DNA from: Dokdonella_A sp039926025
GTDB taxonomy: Bacteria; Pseudomonadota; Gammaproteobacteria; Xanthomonadales; Rhodanobacteraceae
Assembly (NCBI GenBank): GCA_039926025.1
Contig: JBDSXV010000082.1
Location: forward strand, 1 to 8,947
DNA: 8,947 nt
Direction: 5' to 3'
Part shown: piece by piece, positions 1-7,379 of the stretch
How positions within the stretch are numbered: position 1 is the first letter of the stretch
Layout of the letters: each line of letters starts with the position of its first letter
Notes under the pieces: generated by a model
The model's input: only the letters and a program-made list of their open reading frames with translations
Database searches by the model: none
Told to the model about the DNA's origin: nothing
Translations under genes and position numbers: made by a program

Positions 1-1
1 G

Positions 2-355
2 GTGGGTCAGAACGGCGCGACGTCGCCGTGGATCAACCAGATCAACCTGAGCCTGCGTCAGGAAATCCCGGGCCTGTTCAAGGGCAACAAGGGTGAAATC
101 CGCTTCGACATCTTCAATCTCGGCAACATGCTGAACAAGGATTGGGGACAGATCTACGACGTACCGTTCGCAAGCGCCGGTGGTTTCACCCGCAGCCTGG
201 CGAACTTCCGCGGCGTCGATCCGGCAACCGGCCAGTACATCTATGCCTTGCCGACAACGAGCGGCGGCGGCTACAACGCACCGGCGTACATCAAGGAAGA
301 CAACGTCGCCCAGTCGCGCTGGTCGGTGCTGGTAACCTTGCGCTACACGTTCTGA
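2..355 (+). CDS. TonB-dependent receptor, Oar-like, C-terminal fragment (5' end outside window)
   Basis: This is the last 117 codons of an outer-membrane beta-barrel protein. The frame is open to the left edge, so the GTG at position 2 is not taken as a start. The visible sequence looks like the distal strands of an Oar-type TonB-dependent receptor: alternating hydrophobic and polar strands, the segment IRFDIFNLGNMLNKDWG (plug/barrel proteins of this group often carry a similar F-N-L-x-N-x-L-N motif), and a final strand SRWSVLVTLRYTF. That strand ends in phenylalanine, the usual BAM-recognition signature of outer-membrane proteins. Such receptors take up large substrates with energy from TonB/ExbB/ExbD, but the substrate cannot be told from this end. 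A terminator hairpin follows 20 nt after the stop, so this is the end of its transcription unit. The family call is fairly sure and the exact subfamily less so. Confidence 0.82.
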   Translation: MGQNGATSPWINQINLSLRQEIPGLFKGNKGEIRFDIFNLGNMLNKDWGQIYDVPFASAGGFTRSLANFRGVDPATGQYIYALPTTSGGGYNAPAYIKEDNVAQSRWSVLVTLRYTF

Positions 356-375
356 CAATCCATCGTCGTTTCAGT

Positions 376-409
376 CAAACGGCCGGCCTTGCGCCGGCCG
401 TTTGCTTTT
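376..409 (+). terminator. Rho-independent terminator of the TonB-dependent receptor gene
   Basis: A perfect 12-bp stem pairs 376-387 with 393-404 around the loop CTTGC. The stem is GC-rich in its loop-proximal part (GGCCGGC). The 3' arm ends in TTTG and runs on into CTTTT. The hairpin starts 20 nt after the receptor stop codon, the normal position for an intrinsic terminator. Confidence 0.85.
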
Positions 410-412
410 GAC

Positions 413-483
413 GGCCATGGATGGCCCGAATGGCGGAATTGCAGGAGCAAATTCCGGCTGGCCATGGATGGCCCGAATGGCGG
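413..483. repeat. Direct repeat A, two copies (413-436 and 460-483)
   Basis: Two identical 24-bp copies start with the palindrome GGCCATGGATGGCC (a 6-bp stem around GG) and continue CGAATGGCGG. They lie 47 bp apart, start to start. Each overlaps a copy of repeat B, so the region looks assembled from reused modules. No protein-coding sense is evident. Its position just after a terminator fits the short extragenic repeat elements common in Pseudomonas and Xanthomonadales genomes; that link is inference. Confidence 0.8.
436..471. repeat. Direct repeat B, copy 1 (36 bp)
   Basis: An exact 36-bp sequence is repeated at 535-570. It begins with the near-palindrome GAATTGCAGGAGCAAATTC, whose arms GAATTGC and GCAAATTC pair with one bulged A around AGGA. 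It ends with the GGCCATGGATGG start of repeat A. The core GCAGGAGC resembles the GTAGGAGC-type cores of extragenic repeats in related genomes (from general knowledge, not verified here). Confidence 0.85.
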
Positions 484-486
484 GTC

Positions 487-532
487 CGCGGATGCTCCCG
501 GCATCCGCGAACACTCCCCACATCCGTGTGGG
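487..532. repeat. Two tandem hairpins between the repeat B copies
   Basis: Two perfect inverted repeats lie side by side. CGCGGATGC at 487-495 pairs with 501-509 around a 5-nt loop. CCCACA at 517-522 pairs with TGTGGG at 527-532 around TCCG. With the palindromes inside repeats A and B, about 160 bp is almost entirely self-complementary. No T-tract follows either hairpin, so they are not called terminators. Confidence 0.7.
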
Positions 533-534
533 TC

Positions 535-570
535 GAATTGCAGGAGCAAATTCCGGCTGGCCATGGATGG
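535..570. repeat. Direct repeat B, copy 2 (36 bp)
   Basis: This is an identical copy of 436-471, 99 bp downstream. After it the sequence diverges: copy 1 continues into the rest of repeat A, while copy 2 continues ACGGTATGCC. The second unit therefore keeps only the first half of repeat A. Confidence 0.85.
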
Positions 571-599
571 ACGGTATGCCGGTTCGGCGGGCGCGGTCC

Positions 600-712
600 G
601 CATCAGCGAATCGGGCACGGCCGCCCCTGCACTTGACCTGCGCGCACAGGTTTGGCATTGCTAGCAGTCTTCGCCGGCGTGACCGGCACGAATCAGTAAA
701 AAGGATAGACGG
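600..712 (+). promoter_or_regulatory. Probable promoter/leader region of the PpnN-like gene
   Basis: This stretch separates the repeat cluster from the next start codon. It holds TTGACC at 633-638, a good -35 match, but no convincing -10 hexamer at the right distance. A 16-bp near-palindrome, ACCTGCGCGCACAGGT (636-651, 7 of 8 half-site positions match), overlaps the -35-like box and could be an operator. A short hairpin (GCCGG 673-677 with CCGGC 683-687) precedes the ribosome binding site AAGGA (701-705), which sits 7 nt before the ATG at 713. The binding site is convincing; the promoter elements are tentative. Confidence 0.35.
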
Positions 713-2101
713 ATGGAACCCGAGTTGCTTCGTCACGCCACGGTCAGCGCACGCATTTCGCCGGTCGCGGGCCTCGATCTGTTGTCGCGCCAGGAAGTCG
801 CGCGTCTGCGCGATGCCGGCACCGGCGGTCTGCACGAATTGCTGCGCCGTTGCGCGCTCGCCGTGCTGACCCAGGGTAGCGCGAGCGACGATGCGCGCGC
901 CTTGCTCGATCGTTACCCCGATTTCGACATCCAGATCCTGCAGCAGGATCGCGGCGTCAAGCTGGAATTGAAGAACGCGCCGGCCGACGCCTTCGTCGAC
1001 GGACACATGATCCGCGGCGTCAACGAATTGTTGTTTGCGGTTGTGCGCGACATCGTCTACGTGGCGAACAAGATCGCTGCCGGCCTGTTCGATCTCTCGG
1101 ATTCTTCCGGTCTCACCAACGCGGTGTTCGAGATCCTGCGCAACGCACGCGTGCTGCGGCCAAACGTTGATCCGAATCTGGTCGTCTGCTGGGGCGGTCA
1201 TTCGATCGGGCGCGACGAATACCTGTACACCAAGCGTGTCGGCTACGAGCTCGGTCTGCGCGCGTTCGATATCTGCACCGGCTGCGGTCCGGGCGCGATG
1301 AAGGGCCCGATGAAGGGCGCGACGATCGCGCATGCGAAGCAGCGCCGCCGCACCAACCGCTATATCGGCATAACGGAGCCCGGCATCATCGCGGCCGAAT
1401 CGCCGAACCCGATCGTCAACAACCTCGTGATCATGCCGGACATCGAGAAGCGCCTCGAGGCCTTCGTGCGCATCGGTCACGCGATCATCGTGTTTCCGGG
1501 TGGCGTCGGTACGGCGGAGGAAATTCTCTACCTGCTCGGCATCCTGCTGCACCCGGACAATGCGAACAGCCCGTTCCCGCTGATCTTCACCGGTCCACGC
1601 GAATCGGCGGCCTATTTCGAGCAAATCGATCGTTTCCTGCGCCTCGCGCTAGGCGACGATGTGGCGGGTCACTACAAGATCATCGTTGACGATCCGCGCG
1701 AAGTTGCGCGCCAGATCGACAAGGGCATCGAGCGTGTGCGCATCAACCGGCTCGATACCAAGGACGCGTTCTATTTCAATTGGGCGCTGCACATCGAGCG
1801 TGAATTGCAGGAGCCTTTCCAGCCGACGCATGCCGCCATGGCCGCCTTGAACCTGCATCACGCGCAGCCGCCGCATCAACTCGCGGCGAACCTTCGGCGT
1901 GCGTTTTCCGGCATCGTGGCCGGCAACGTGAAGGAAGAGGGCATGCGCGCGATCGAGAAGGATGGTCCGTTCGAGATCGATGGCGATCGCGACATCATGC
2001 AGGCGCTGGACGCGCTTTTGGCGAGCTTCGTTGCGCAACACCGCATGAAGTTGCCGGGCGCGCGTTATGTGCCGTGCTATCGCATCCACTCGGCGGCTTA
2101 A
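713..2101 (+). CDS. ppnN: Pyrimidine/purine nucleotide 5'-monophosphate nucleosidase, PpnN/YgdH type (LOG family)
   Basis: This cytoplasmic enzyme of 462 residues is predicted to cleave nucleoside 5'-monophosphates into a base and ribose 5-phosphate, feeding base salvage. Its length matches E. coli PpnN (about 450). The central LOG/lysine-decarboxylase-like Rossmann domain spans about residues 150-340. It shows GGHS (161-164), the phosphate-binding glycine run GCGPGAMKG (190-198) and the hallmark PGGVGTAEE (262-270), which carries the catalytic Arg/Glu-region signature of the family. The flanking N-terminal (1-150) and C-terminal (340-462) extensions are what separate PpnN from short cytokinin-activating LOG proteins. 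In E. coli, PpnN is bound and stimulated by (p)ppGpp; whether that holds here is not visible. The ATG at 713 has AAGGA 7 nt upstream. The gene stands alone and converges on the pump operon. Confidence 0.93.
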   Translation: MEPELLRHATVSARISPVAGLDLLSRQEVARLRDAGTGGLHELLRRCALAVLTQGSASDDARALLDRYPDFDIQILQQDRGVKLELKNAPADAFVDGHMIRGVNELLFAVVRDIVYVANKIAAGLFDLSDSSGLTNAVFEILRNARVLRPNVDPNLVVCWGGHSIGRDEYLYTKRVGYELGLRAFDICTGCGPGAMKGPMKGATIAHAKQRRRTNRYIGITEPGIIAAESPNPIVNNLVIMPDIEKRLEAFVRIGHAIIVFPGGVGTAEEILYLLGILLHPDNANSPFPLIFTGPRESAAYFEQIDRFLRLALGDDVAGHYKIIVDDPREVARQIDKGIERVRINRLDTKDAFYFNWALHIERELQEPFQPTHAAMAALNLHHAQPPHQLAANLRRAFSGIVAGNVKEEGMRAIEKDGPFEIDGDRDIMQALDALLASFVAQHRMKLPGARYVPCYRIHSAA

Positions 2102-2110
2102 GCGCAATAC

Positions 2111-2139
2111 CGATCCTCTTCCGCTGCGGAAGGGGATCG
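2111..2139. terminator. Hairpin between convergent genes, possible bidirectional terminator
   Basis: CGATCCTCTTCC (2111-2122) pairs with GGAAGGGGATCG (2128-2139) around GCTGC, a 12-bp stem with one G-T wobble that can extend by a GC pair. It lies in the 54-bp gap between the ppnN stop and the adaptor stop, where a terminator is expected for both strands. Neither side has a clear run of T, so efficiency is uncertain. Confidence 0.5.
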
Positions 2140-2155
2140 TCGCGATCCGGCGGCA

Positions 2156-3265
2156 TCAGCCCGGCGGCTTGGCCGGCGTCACGCTCGCGGTGTTCACAGC
2201 CAAAGTCCCCTGTGCGGCGATCTGCACCTTCTGACCCGGCGAAAGCCGCTCGGCTCCGCGCACGACGACAAGATCGCCAGCGTTGAGCAAGCCTTCGACG
2301 GCTGTCAGCTGGCCATCGCTCGCGCCCGCGTGCACGCTGATGCGCTCGCTGCCACCGTCGTTGGCCACGCGCACGACATAGCTGCCGTCTGCACGTACCA
2401 CGAGTGCATCGCGTGGAACGGCCATCGTCTTTGCGCCCTCGCGCTCCGGCAACGAGACCTCGATGGCGTTTCCGACCAGCAGCGCCGTATCGCTCAGCGC
2501 GATGCGCAATTCGAACTGGCGCGAATGCTCCTCGCCCACCGGCACGACCGCACGCACGCGTGCCTTCAACGACTTGTCGCCAGCGCGCAAGGCGAGCTCC
2601 ATGCCCGGATGCACCATCGCCGCCAGAGCCAGCGGCGCCTGCACGCGCGCCTCCAGATGCGTGATGTCGACGAGATGGGCAATCGCCGCCCCGGTCGCGA
2701 CGAATTCGCCGCGCTGCGCAAGGCGTTCTGTGACCACACCCGGGAACGGCGCGCGCACTTCGGTCTGGTCGAGATCGTACTGGGCGGAGCGCACACGTAC
2801 TTCCGCCTGACGCAGCTGCGCCGCGAACTGGGTAACTTGCGCATGCGCCTCGTCGAGCTGATTCGCTGCGATGCTGTGGCTGGCGACGAGTTTCTCCAGG
2901 CGCTCGTTCTGGCGCTCGGCCAGTTCGCGCTGCGCCTTGATCCGCGCAACTTCACTGCGCGTGTCCTCGAGATGCAGGCGGATCGCCTGGTCTTCGAGCT
3001 TCGCAACCCGTTCGCCGGTCTTGAGGCGCGTACCGACTTCGGCAACGTATTCGACGCGGCCAGCCGCGCTGGTGGCGAGCTTGGCATCATCGCTACTGAC
3101 AATGCTGCCTGGCACCCAGCGTCGCGGCGCGATCGGTGCGAGATCGGCCTTGGCCACCTCGACGACGGGTGCGGGCGGCGCGGAGGCCTGTGCCTGGGCT
3201 GCGCCGGCCAACAGGGCAAGCGCAAGCGCGGTCGGCGCGACACATATCGGAACTTTCTTGTGCAT
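2156..3265 (-). CDS. RND efflux pump periplasmic adaptor (membrane fusion protein)
   Basis: This 369-residue adaptor is predicted to bridge the inner-membrane RND pump and an outer-membrane channel. The ATG at 3265 is chosen because GGAGG (3275-3271) lies 5 nt upstream and the product then opens with a signal peptide: MHKK, a hydrophobic core ALALALLAG, and a likely cleavage after AQA at residue 27. No lipobox is seen. An in-frame GTG at 3304 overlaps the permease stop but would bury the signal sequence. Domains run in order: first lipoyl-like half (about 65-92, AAGRVEYVAEVGTRLKTGERV), alpha-helical coiled-coil hairpin (about 95-160, Ala/Glu/Arg/Gln-rich), second lipoyl half with RAPFPGVVTERLAQRGEFV (171-189), beta-barrel (about 200-275) and a membrane-proximal domain (about 280-350). 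It is the last gene of the operon, 35 nt after the permease, the reverse of the common adaptor-first order. Confidence 0.9.
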   Translation of the reverse strand: MHKKVPICVAPTALALALLAGAAQAQASAPPAPVVEVAKADLAPIAPRRWVPGSIVSSDDAKLATSAAGRVEYVAEVGTRLKTGERVAKLEDQAIRLHLEDTRSEVARIKAQRELAERQNERLEKLVASHSIAANQLDEAHAQVTQFAAQLRQAEVRVRSAQYDLDQTEVRAPFPGVVTERLAQRGEFVATGAAIAHLVDITHLEARVQAPLALAAMVHPGMELALRAGDKSLKARVRAVVPVGEEHSRQFELRIALSDTALLVGNAIEVSLPEREGAKTMAVPRDALVVRADGSYVVRVANDGGSERISVHAGASDGQLTAVEGLLNAGDLVVVRGAERLSPGQKVQIAAQGTLAVNTASVTPAKPPG

Positions 3266-3300
3266 GAAATCCTCCATTCTTGATTCTTGTAGCTGCGCGA

Positions 3301-6300
3301 TCACGCAGCGCGCGCCAGGTCGCTGCGATCTTGCGCAACCGGCGCTGCGATCCTTGCGACGGCCTTGCGCGTCGTCAGCCGCATCAGGCTCGGCAGAAGC
3401 AGCAGTGAAAACACCATCGCGACAATCACGCCACCGACGTTGACCGCCGCAAGCCCGCGATAGATCACGCTCCCGGGGCCAGGATTGATCGCCATAGGCA
3501 GCGCGCCAAGTGCGCCCGTGAGCGTGCTCGCGAGGATCGCGCGCAGGCGCTGGTTGAGCGCCTGGCGAATCGACTCTTCCAGATCGTGGCCGTGGTTCTG
3601 CGCGTCGCGCGTGCGATCCACGAGGAGGATCGCGTGGTTCACGATCACGCCAACCATCATGATGAAGCCGATCATGGTCAGCAGGTCCAGCGGCTGGAAG
3701 GCGACAAGGCCCAACACGCGCAGACCAAGCACGCCACCGACCAGGGCGACGGGCACGGTCATCACGACGACGAACGCATCGCGCAGCGAGCGGAACATGG
3801 CGGCCATCAGCAGGAACAGCACGAGCAGGGCCAGCGCGAAATTTTTCGCCATCGTCGTGACCGTCGCCTGCAGGCGATCCGCGCTGCCGGCGAGGCGGAT
3901 GTTCGCGTCGGCGGGCAGCTTTGCCTTGAGCGCCGGCACGACTTCGTTCTGCAGTGTCTTCAGCGCATCTTCCAGCGACAGCGTCTGCGGCGGGTCCATC
4001 GTCAGCGTGACCGTACGGCGGTGATCAAGTCTGCGTATCTGCCCCGGACCGAGTGTCGTCTCCAGTTTGATCACGTCACCGAGCGGCACGACCTGGCCAC
4101 TCGGCGTGACCAGCGGCGCTTCGGTCAGCGCTTCGGCCGTTTCGCGCCGGTCCGCCCGCAGAATGATCGGCAGGCGGTTGGCGCCATCGAAATATTCGCC
4201 GAGCCAGGCGCCGTCGCCGAGTGCACGCACGATGGTGCCGACCGAAGCGCGATCCCAGCCGGCTTCGGCGATACGGCGGTCGTTCGGCACTGCGCGCAGC
4301 TCCAGCGAGTGTTGATCCGTGTTCGGATTCGCCTGCACGTTGGCGCCAGGGAACTTCTGTTCAAGAAGAAGACGGCCTTCCTCGGCGACGCGATTCAGCG
4401 TTTCGGCGTCATCGCTTTGCAAGTGGATCGCGATCGAACGCGCCGAGCCGCCGACACCGCCGAACAACTCCCCCTCGCCAGCGAACGCGCGCGTATCCGG
4501 GAAGCCCTTGATGATCTCGTCACGCATCACGCGTTCGAGATCGCCGATGCGCTTTTCATCCACGACGCGCGCGCCTATCGTGCCGCCGCCGGGCCAAAGC
4601 CACATGTAGTAGTTCTTCAGTGCGGGCTGCTTCTCGCCCTTCATGTACGGCGCCAGACGCTCAATCAGCTTGCCGCCGATTTCGCGGTTGACCACTTCCG
4701 GACTCATGCCCGGCGGGAAACTGAAGTTGACATCGATCGCGGCGCGCTTGACCGGCGGCAGATAGTCGAGTTTAGGCAGGAAATACCAGCTTGCAGCGAG
4801 CGGCATGACGAGCAGGGCGAACACCCAGCCGAACTGTTTTGGACGGCTATCCGTCCAGCGCAATATGCGCTCGGTGACTGCCGGCCAACCATCGCCGAAG
4901 CCTGACTTCAATTTCTTCGCCTTGAGCCAGCCACCTGCGGCGGCCGGCAAGACGGTGATCGCGACCACGATCGACAGCGCAACCGCGATTGAAATGGTCA
5001 GCGCCAGATCAGCGAAGATCTGGCCTTCCACATCGCGCAGGAACAGCACGGGCAGGAACACCGCGATCGTCGTGATCGTCGAGGCGATGAGCGCAGGCAC
5101 GACCTGCGCGGTGCCTTCGCGTGCGGCTTCGAGCGGCGTCATGCCCGCTTCTTTCAAGCGAATGATGTTTCCGGAGACGACGATCGCGCCCTCCACGACC
5201 ATGCCGACGGCAAACGCGAGGCCCGCCAGCGAAATCACGTTGAGGCTGCGCCCCGCGAGGGAGAGTGCGCCGAAGGTCGCGAGCAGGCAGACGGGAATGG
5301 CGCTCGCGATCAGCAGGGTCGTGCGCCAGTCGCGCATGAACCACCAAACGCAGAGCAGCGCGAGCAGGGCACCCACGATCAGGTTTTCGCTGAGCAGATT
5401 GACGGCGCGATGGATGAACAGCGCCGAATCGAAACTCTGCTCGATACCGAGCCCGCGCGTCTTCAGCGGACCGCCGCGCATTTCATCGACGACCTTCTTC
5501 ACCTGTTCCAGCGTGCCGAGCACGTTTGCGCCGGGTGCCCGCAATACCTGCAGGCCGATCGCCGGATTGCCGTTCTGGTAGACGAAGAACTGCTGCTCGG
5601 GTGGGTTCTTTTCGATTGTTGCGACATCGCCGAGCTTGATCGGACGTCCATCGCGCCAAGCCAGCACGAGTTCGCCCAGATCCTTAGGCTGGTAGCGACC
5701 CGTGAAGCGCAGCGTGTACTGCTGACGGCCGAGACCGATCTGACCTGCCGAGACGTCGGTCGCGCGAGCAGCTTTCGCGGCGATGTCGGGAATACCGACG
5801 CCGACAGCAGCGGCCTTGGCCAGGTCGACCGTGATGCGCACATCATCGGGCGGTCCCGCATTCACGTTGACTGCGGCGACACCGGGCACCGCCTCGATAC
5901 GCGGCTTGATCACGTCTTCGATGTAGGTGCGATAGTTCTCGATCGGTCCCTGTGTGCCTGGGAGCAATTGCACGAAGAACCAGGACAGCGAATCGTTCGA
6001 GTCGTTGCCGCCGCCACCGACCTGGATGACCGGCCGCTCGGCGTCCTGCGGTTGCGAACGCACGCGATTCATGCGGCCGATCACGTCGATCAGCGCGGTG
6101 CGCATGTCGGTGCCGATCGCGAAGGTCAGGCTGATGAAGCTGCCGCCGGTGTTCGCGTTACCTTCGATTTCCTCGACGCCGGGCAAGCCCTGCAAAACCT
6201 GCTCCTGCGGCTCCAGCAACTCCGCCTCGGTTTCCTCTGGCGAGGCCGCGCGCCAGCCAGTGAACACCGTGATGTTCGGCCGGTCGATGTCTGGAAACAG

Positions 6301-6405
6301 CTGCAGCGGCAACTTGGTCAGGCTCATTCCGCCGAACAGGCAGATCAGCAGCACGACCACACCGACGGCAATGGGATTGCGGATGGACGCTTGGATCAGA
6401 CGCAT
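3301..6405 (-). CDS. RND-family efflux permease (HAE1/AcrB-like inner-membrane transporter)
   Basis: This 1034-residue proton-driven exporter has the normal length for the family. TM1 is at about 12-30, followed by the porter/docking segment FPDIDRPNITVFTGW. TM2-TM6 lie at about 337-490, a second periplasmic domain at about 545-850 and TM7 at about 526-544. TM8-TM12 lie at about 854-1007 and end in GGVIVAMVFSLLLLPSLMRL. TM4 reads FAVGMVVEGAIVVSGNI (398-414): the AcrB Asp-Asp proton pair is Glu405-Gly406 here. In TM10 (IVNHAILLVD, 921-930) the AcrB Lys-Asn is Asn923-His924. Sequence alone does not decide drug, metal or other export; the absence of the HME-type Asp-Gly pair argues mildly against a CusA-like metal pump. 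The ATG at 6405 has AGGGAG 8 nt upstream. The adaptor gene follows directly and a two-component pair precedes it. Confidence 0.93.
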   Translation of the reverse strand: MRLIQASIRNPIAVGVVVLLICLFGGMSLTKLPLQLFPDIDRPNITVFTGWRAASPEETEAELLEPQEQVLQGLPGVEEIEGNANTGGSFISLTFAIGTDMRTALIDVIGRMNRVRSQPQDAERPVIQVGGGGNDSNDSLSWFFVQLLPGTQGPIENYRTYIEDVIKPRIEAVPGVAAVNVNAGPPDDVRITVDLAKAAAVGVGIPDIAAKAARATDVSAGQIGLGRQQYTLRFTGRYQPKDLGELVLAWRDGRPIKLGDVATIEKNPPEQQFFVYQNGNPAIGLQVLRAPGANVLGTLEQVKKVVDEMRGGPLKTRGLGIEQSFDSALFIHRAVNLLSENLIVGALLALLCVWWFMRDWRTTLLIASAIPVCLLATFGALSLAGRSLNVISLAGLAFAVGMVVEGAIVVSGNIIRLKEAGMTPLEAAREGTAQVVPALIASTITTIAVFLPVLFLRDVEGQIFADLALTISIAVALSIVVAITVLPAAAGGWLKAKKLKSGFGDGWPAVTERILRWTDSRPKQFGWVFALLVMPLAASWYFLPKLDYLPPVKRAAIDVNFSFPPGMSPEVVNREIGGKLIERLAPYMKGEKQPALKNYYMWLWPGGGTIGARVVDEKRIGDLERVMRDEIIKGFPDTRAFAGEGELFGGVGGSARSIAIHLQSDDAETLNRVAEEGRLLLEQKFPGANVQANPNTDQHSLELRAVPNDRRIAEAGWDRASVGTIVRALGDGAWLGEYFDGANRLPIILRADRRETAEALTEAPLVTPSGQVVPLGDVIKLETTLGPGQIRRLDHRRTVTLTMDPPQTLSLEDALKTLQNEVVPALKAKLPADANIRLAGSADRLQATVTTMAKNFALALLVLFLLMAAMFRSLRDAFVVVMTVPVALVGGVLGLRVLGLVAFQPLDLLTMIGFIMMVGVIVNHAILLVDRTRDAQNHGHDLEESIRQALNQRLRAILASTLTGALGALPMAINPGPGSVIYRGLAAVNVGGVIVAMVFSLLLLPSLMRLTTRKAVARIAAPVAQDRSDLARAA

Positions 6406-6575
6406 GGCGGCACTCCCTGGTCGCCGGCAGCTTGCGCTGTCGGTCGCTCGCTTGTGATGCGTCAGGAGTCACGAAGGTTGCTTGGGATGCGCCGGAATGT
6501 GGGCAGGCGGCGATGAAGCGTGCGACGAAGGCGGGTCGTGCAAGCGACGCAGGCCCTTCCGCAGTCAGCCTCGAA
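6406..6575 (-). promoter_or_regulatory. Gap between response regulator and RND genes; candidate pump promoter region
   Basis: This 170-bp non-coding stretch lies between the regulator stop and the pump start, long enough for a separate promoter. Read on the minus strand it contains CCTTCGT twice (6531-6525 and 6477-6471), starts 54 bp apart; the first continues as CCTTCGTC, partly like the CCGTTCGTC core known for the LytTR regulator AlgR. No clear sigma70 -35/-10 pair or strong terminator was found. The pump could be read from here or by read-through from the kinase operon. Confidence 0.3.
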
Positions 6576-7379
6576 TCAATTCAACAGCCGCACCTTGTCC
6601 TTGTAGCTGCGCGAAAGCTTCAGCTGCTGGCCCGAATCGAGGATCAGGAAGTACTCGCCGTTGAGGTGCGAGCGCAATTCCTTGACGCGGCTGACGTTGA
6701 CGATGGTCGAGCGGTGGATGCGCTGGAAGCGGCGTGGATCGAGGCGCCCCTCGAGTTCGCGCATCGTCGCCCGCAGCACGTGCGTGTCGCCGGGTGTGTG
6801 CACGCACATGTAGTCGCCGGCTGCATCGATCCACAGGATGTCGTTGATCGGCACGCGCAGGATGCGACCGGCATCCTTGATCGACAGGCGTTCATCGTTG
6901 GGGTGCGCGACGCTTTCGGCATCGTCGAGCGCTTCGTCGAGAGTGAGGTCTGGTCGTCCCGAGACGTTGCTCAGCAGTCGCAGCAAGCGCGCGCAATGGT
7001 CGTCCGCATCGCGCGCGCCCACGCCGCGACGGGCGCGTTCAACGGCCGCATCGAGACGCGCATCGTCGATCGGCTTGAGCAGGTAGTCCAGCGCGTTCGC
7101 CTCGAACGCCTGCATCGCGTATTCATCGTAGGCGGTCACGAAAACGGTCAGCGGAAGTTGCGGGGTCGGCACGGCGCGCAATAGTTCGAAGCCATCGATA
7201 CCGGGCATTTGCACGTCGAGGAACATCAGCGCCGGCTGGTGCTCGGAGATTGCAAAAAAGGCTTCGCGACCATTGCTCGCCTCGCCGACGATCTCGATGT
7301 CGGGATGCCGTGCCAGACGCAGCGCCAGACCGCGTCGCGCCAGGGGCTCGTCATCGACGATCAGGGTACGGATGCGCAT
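6576..7379 (-). CDS. LytTR-family DNA-binding response regulator
   Basis: This cytoplasmic two-component regulator has 267 residues, typical of LytR/AlgR proteins. The receiver domain (1-118) shows the acidic pair Asp9-Asp10, the phospho-acceptor Asp55 in LMFLDVQMPG, the switch Thr82 and Lys102 in YLLKPID. A linker of about 45 residues leads to a LytTR DNA-binding domain (about 165-265) with VPINDILWIDAAGDYMCVHT, FQRIHRSTIVNVSRV and the terminal LKLSRSYKDKVRLL. LytTR proteins bind short direct repeats through a beta-rich fold rather than a helix-turn-helix. The ATG at 7379 lies inside the end of the kinase gene (19-nt overlap), which implies translational coupling and a cognate pair. The adjacent RND operon is the obvious candidate target, by position only. 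Confidence 0.93.
   Translation of the reverse strand: MRIRTLIVDDEPLARRGLALRLARHPDIEIVGEASNGREAFFAISEHQPALMFLDVQMPGIDGFELLRAVPTPQLPLTVFVTAYDEYAMQAFEANALDYLLKPIDDARLDAAVERARRGVGARDADDHCARLLRLLSNVSGRPDLTLDEALDDAESVAHPNDERLSIKDAGRILRVPINDILWIDAAGDYMCVHTPGDTHVLRATMRELEGRLDPRRFQRIHRSTIVNVSRVKELRSHLNGEYFLILDSGQQLKLSRSYKDKVRLLN

Noticed and set aside
413..570. CRISPR-like array
   Set aside because: There are only two copies of each repeat, the repeats overlap one another, spacing is irregular, and no cas gene is present.
371..1624. Long minus-strand ORF of 417 codons opposite ppnN
   Set aside because: It mirrors the ppnN codon phase, runs through the intergenic repeats and terminator, and is rich in Arg/Ala/Asp with no recognisable domain. 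It is a GC-rich shadow.
2330..3283. Plus-strand ORF of 317 codons opposite the adaptor gene
   Set aside because: The opposite strand encodes a clear membrane fusion protein with signal peptide; this frame has a His/Arg-rich low-information product.
3266..3304. Alternative adaptor start at the GTG overlapping the permease stop
   Set aside because: It would put 13 polar residues before the signal peptide; the ATG at 3265 with GGAGG at ideal spacing is better.
3586..4905. Plus-strand ORFs of 439 codons (and 368 codons at 5410-6516) opposite the RND gene
   Set aside because: They are antisense shadows of a full-length RND permease; the composition is Arg/His/Gln-rich with no family signal.
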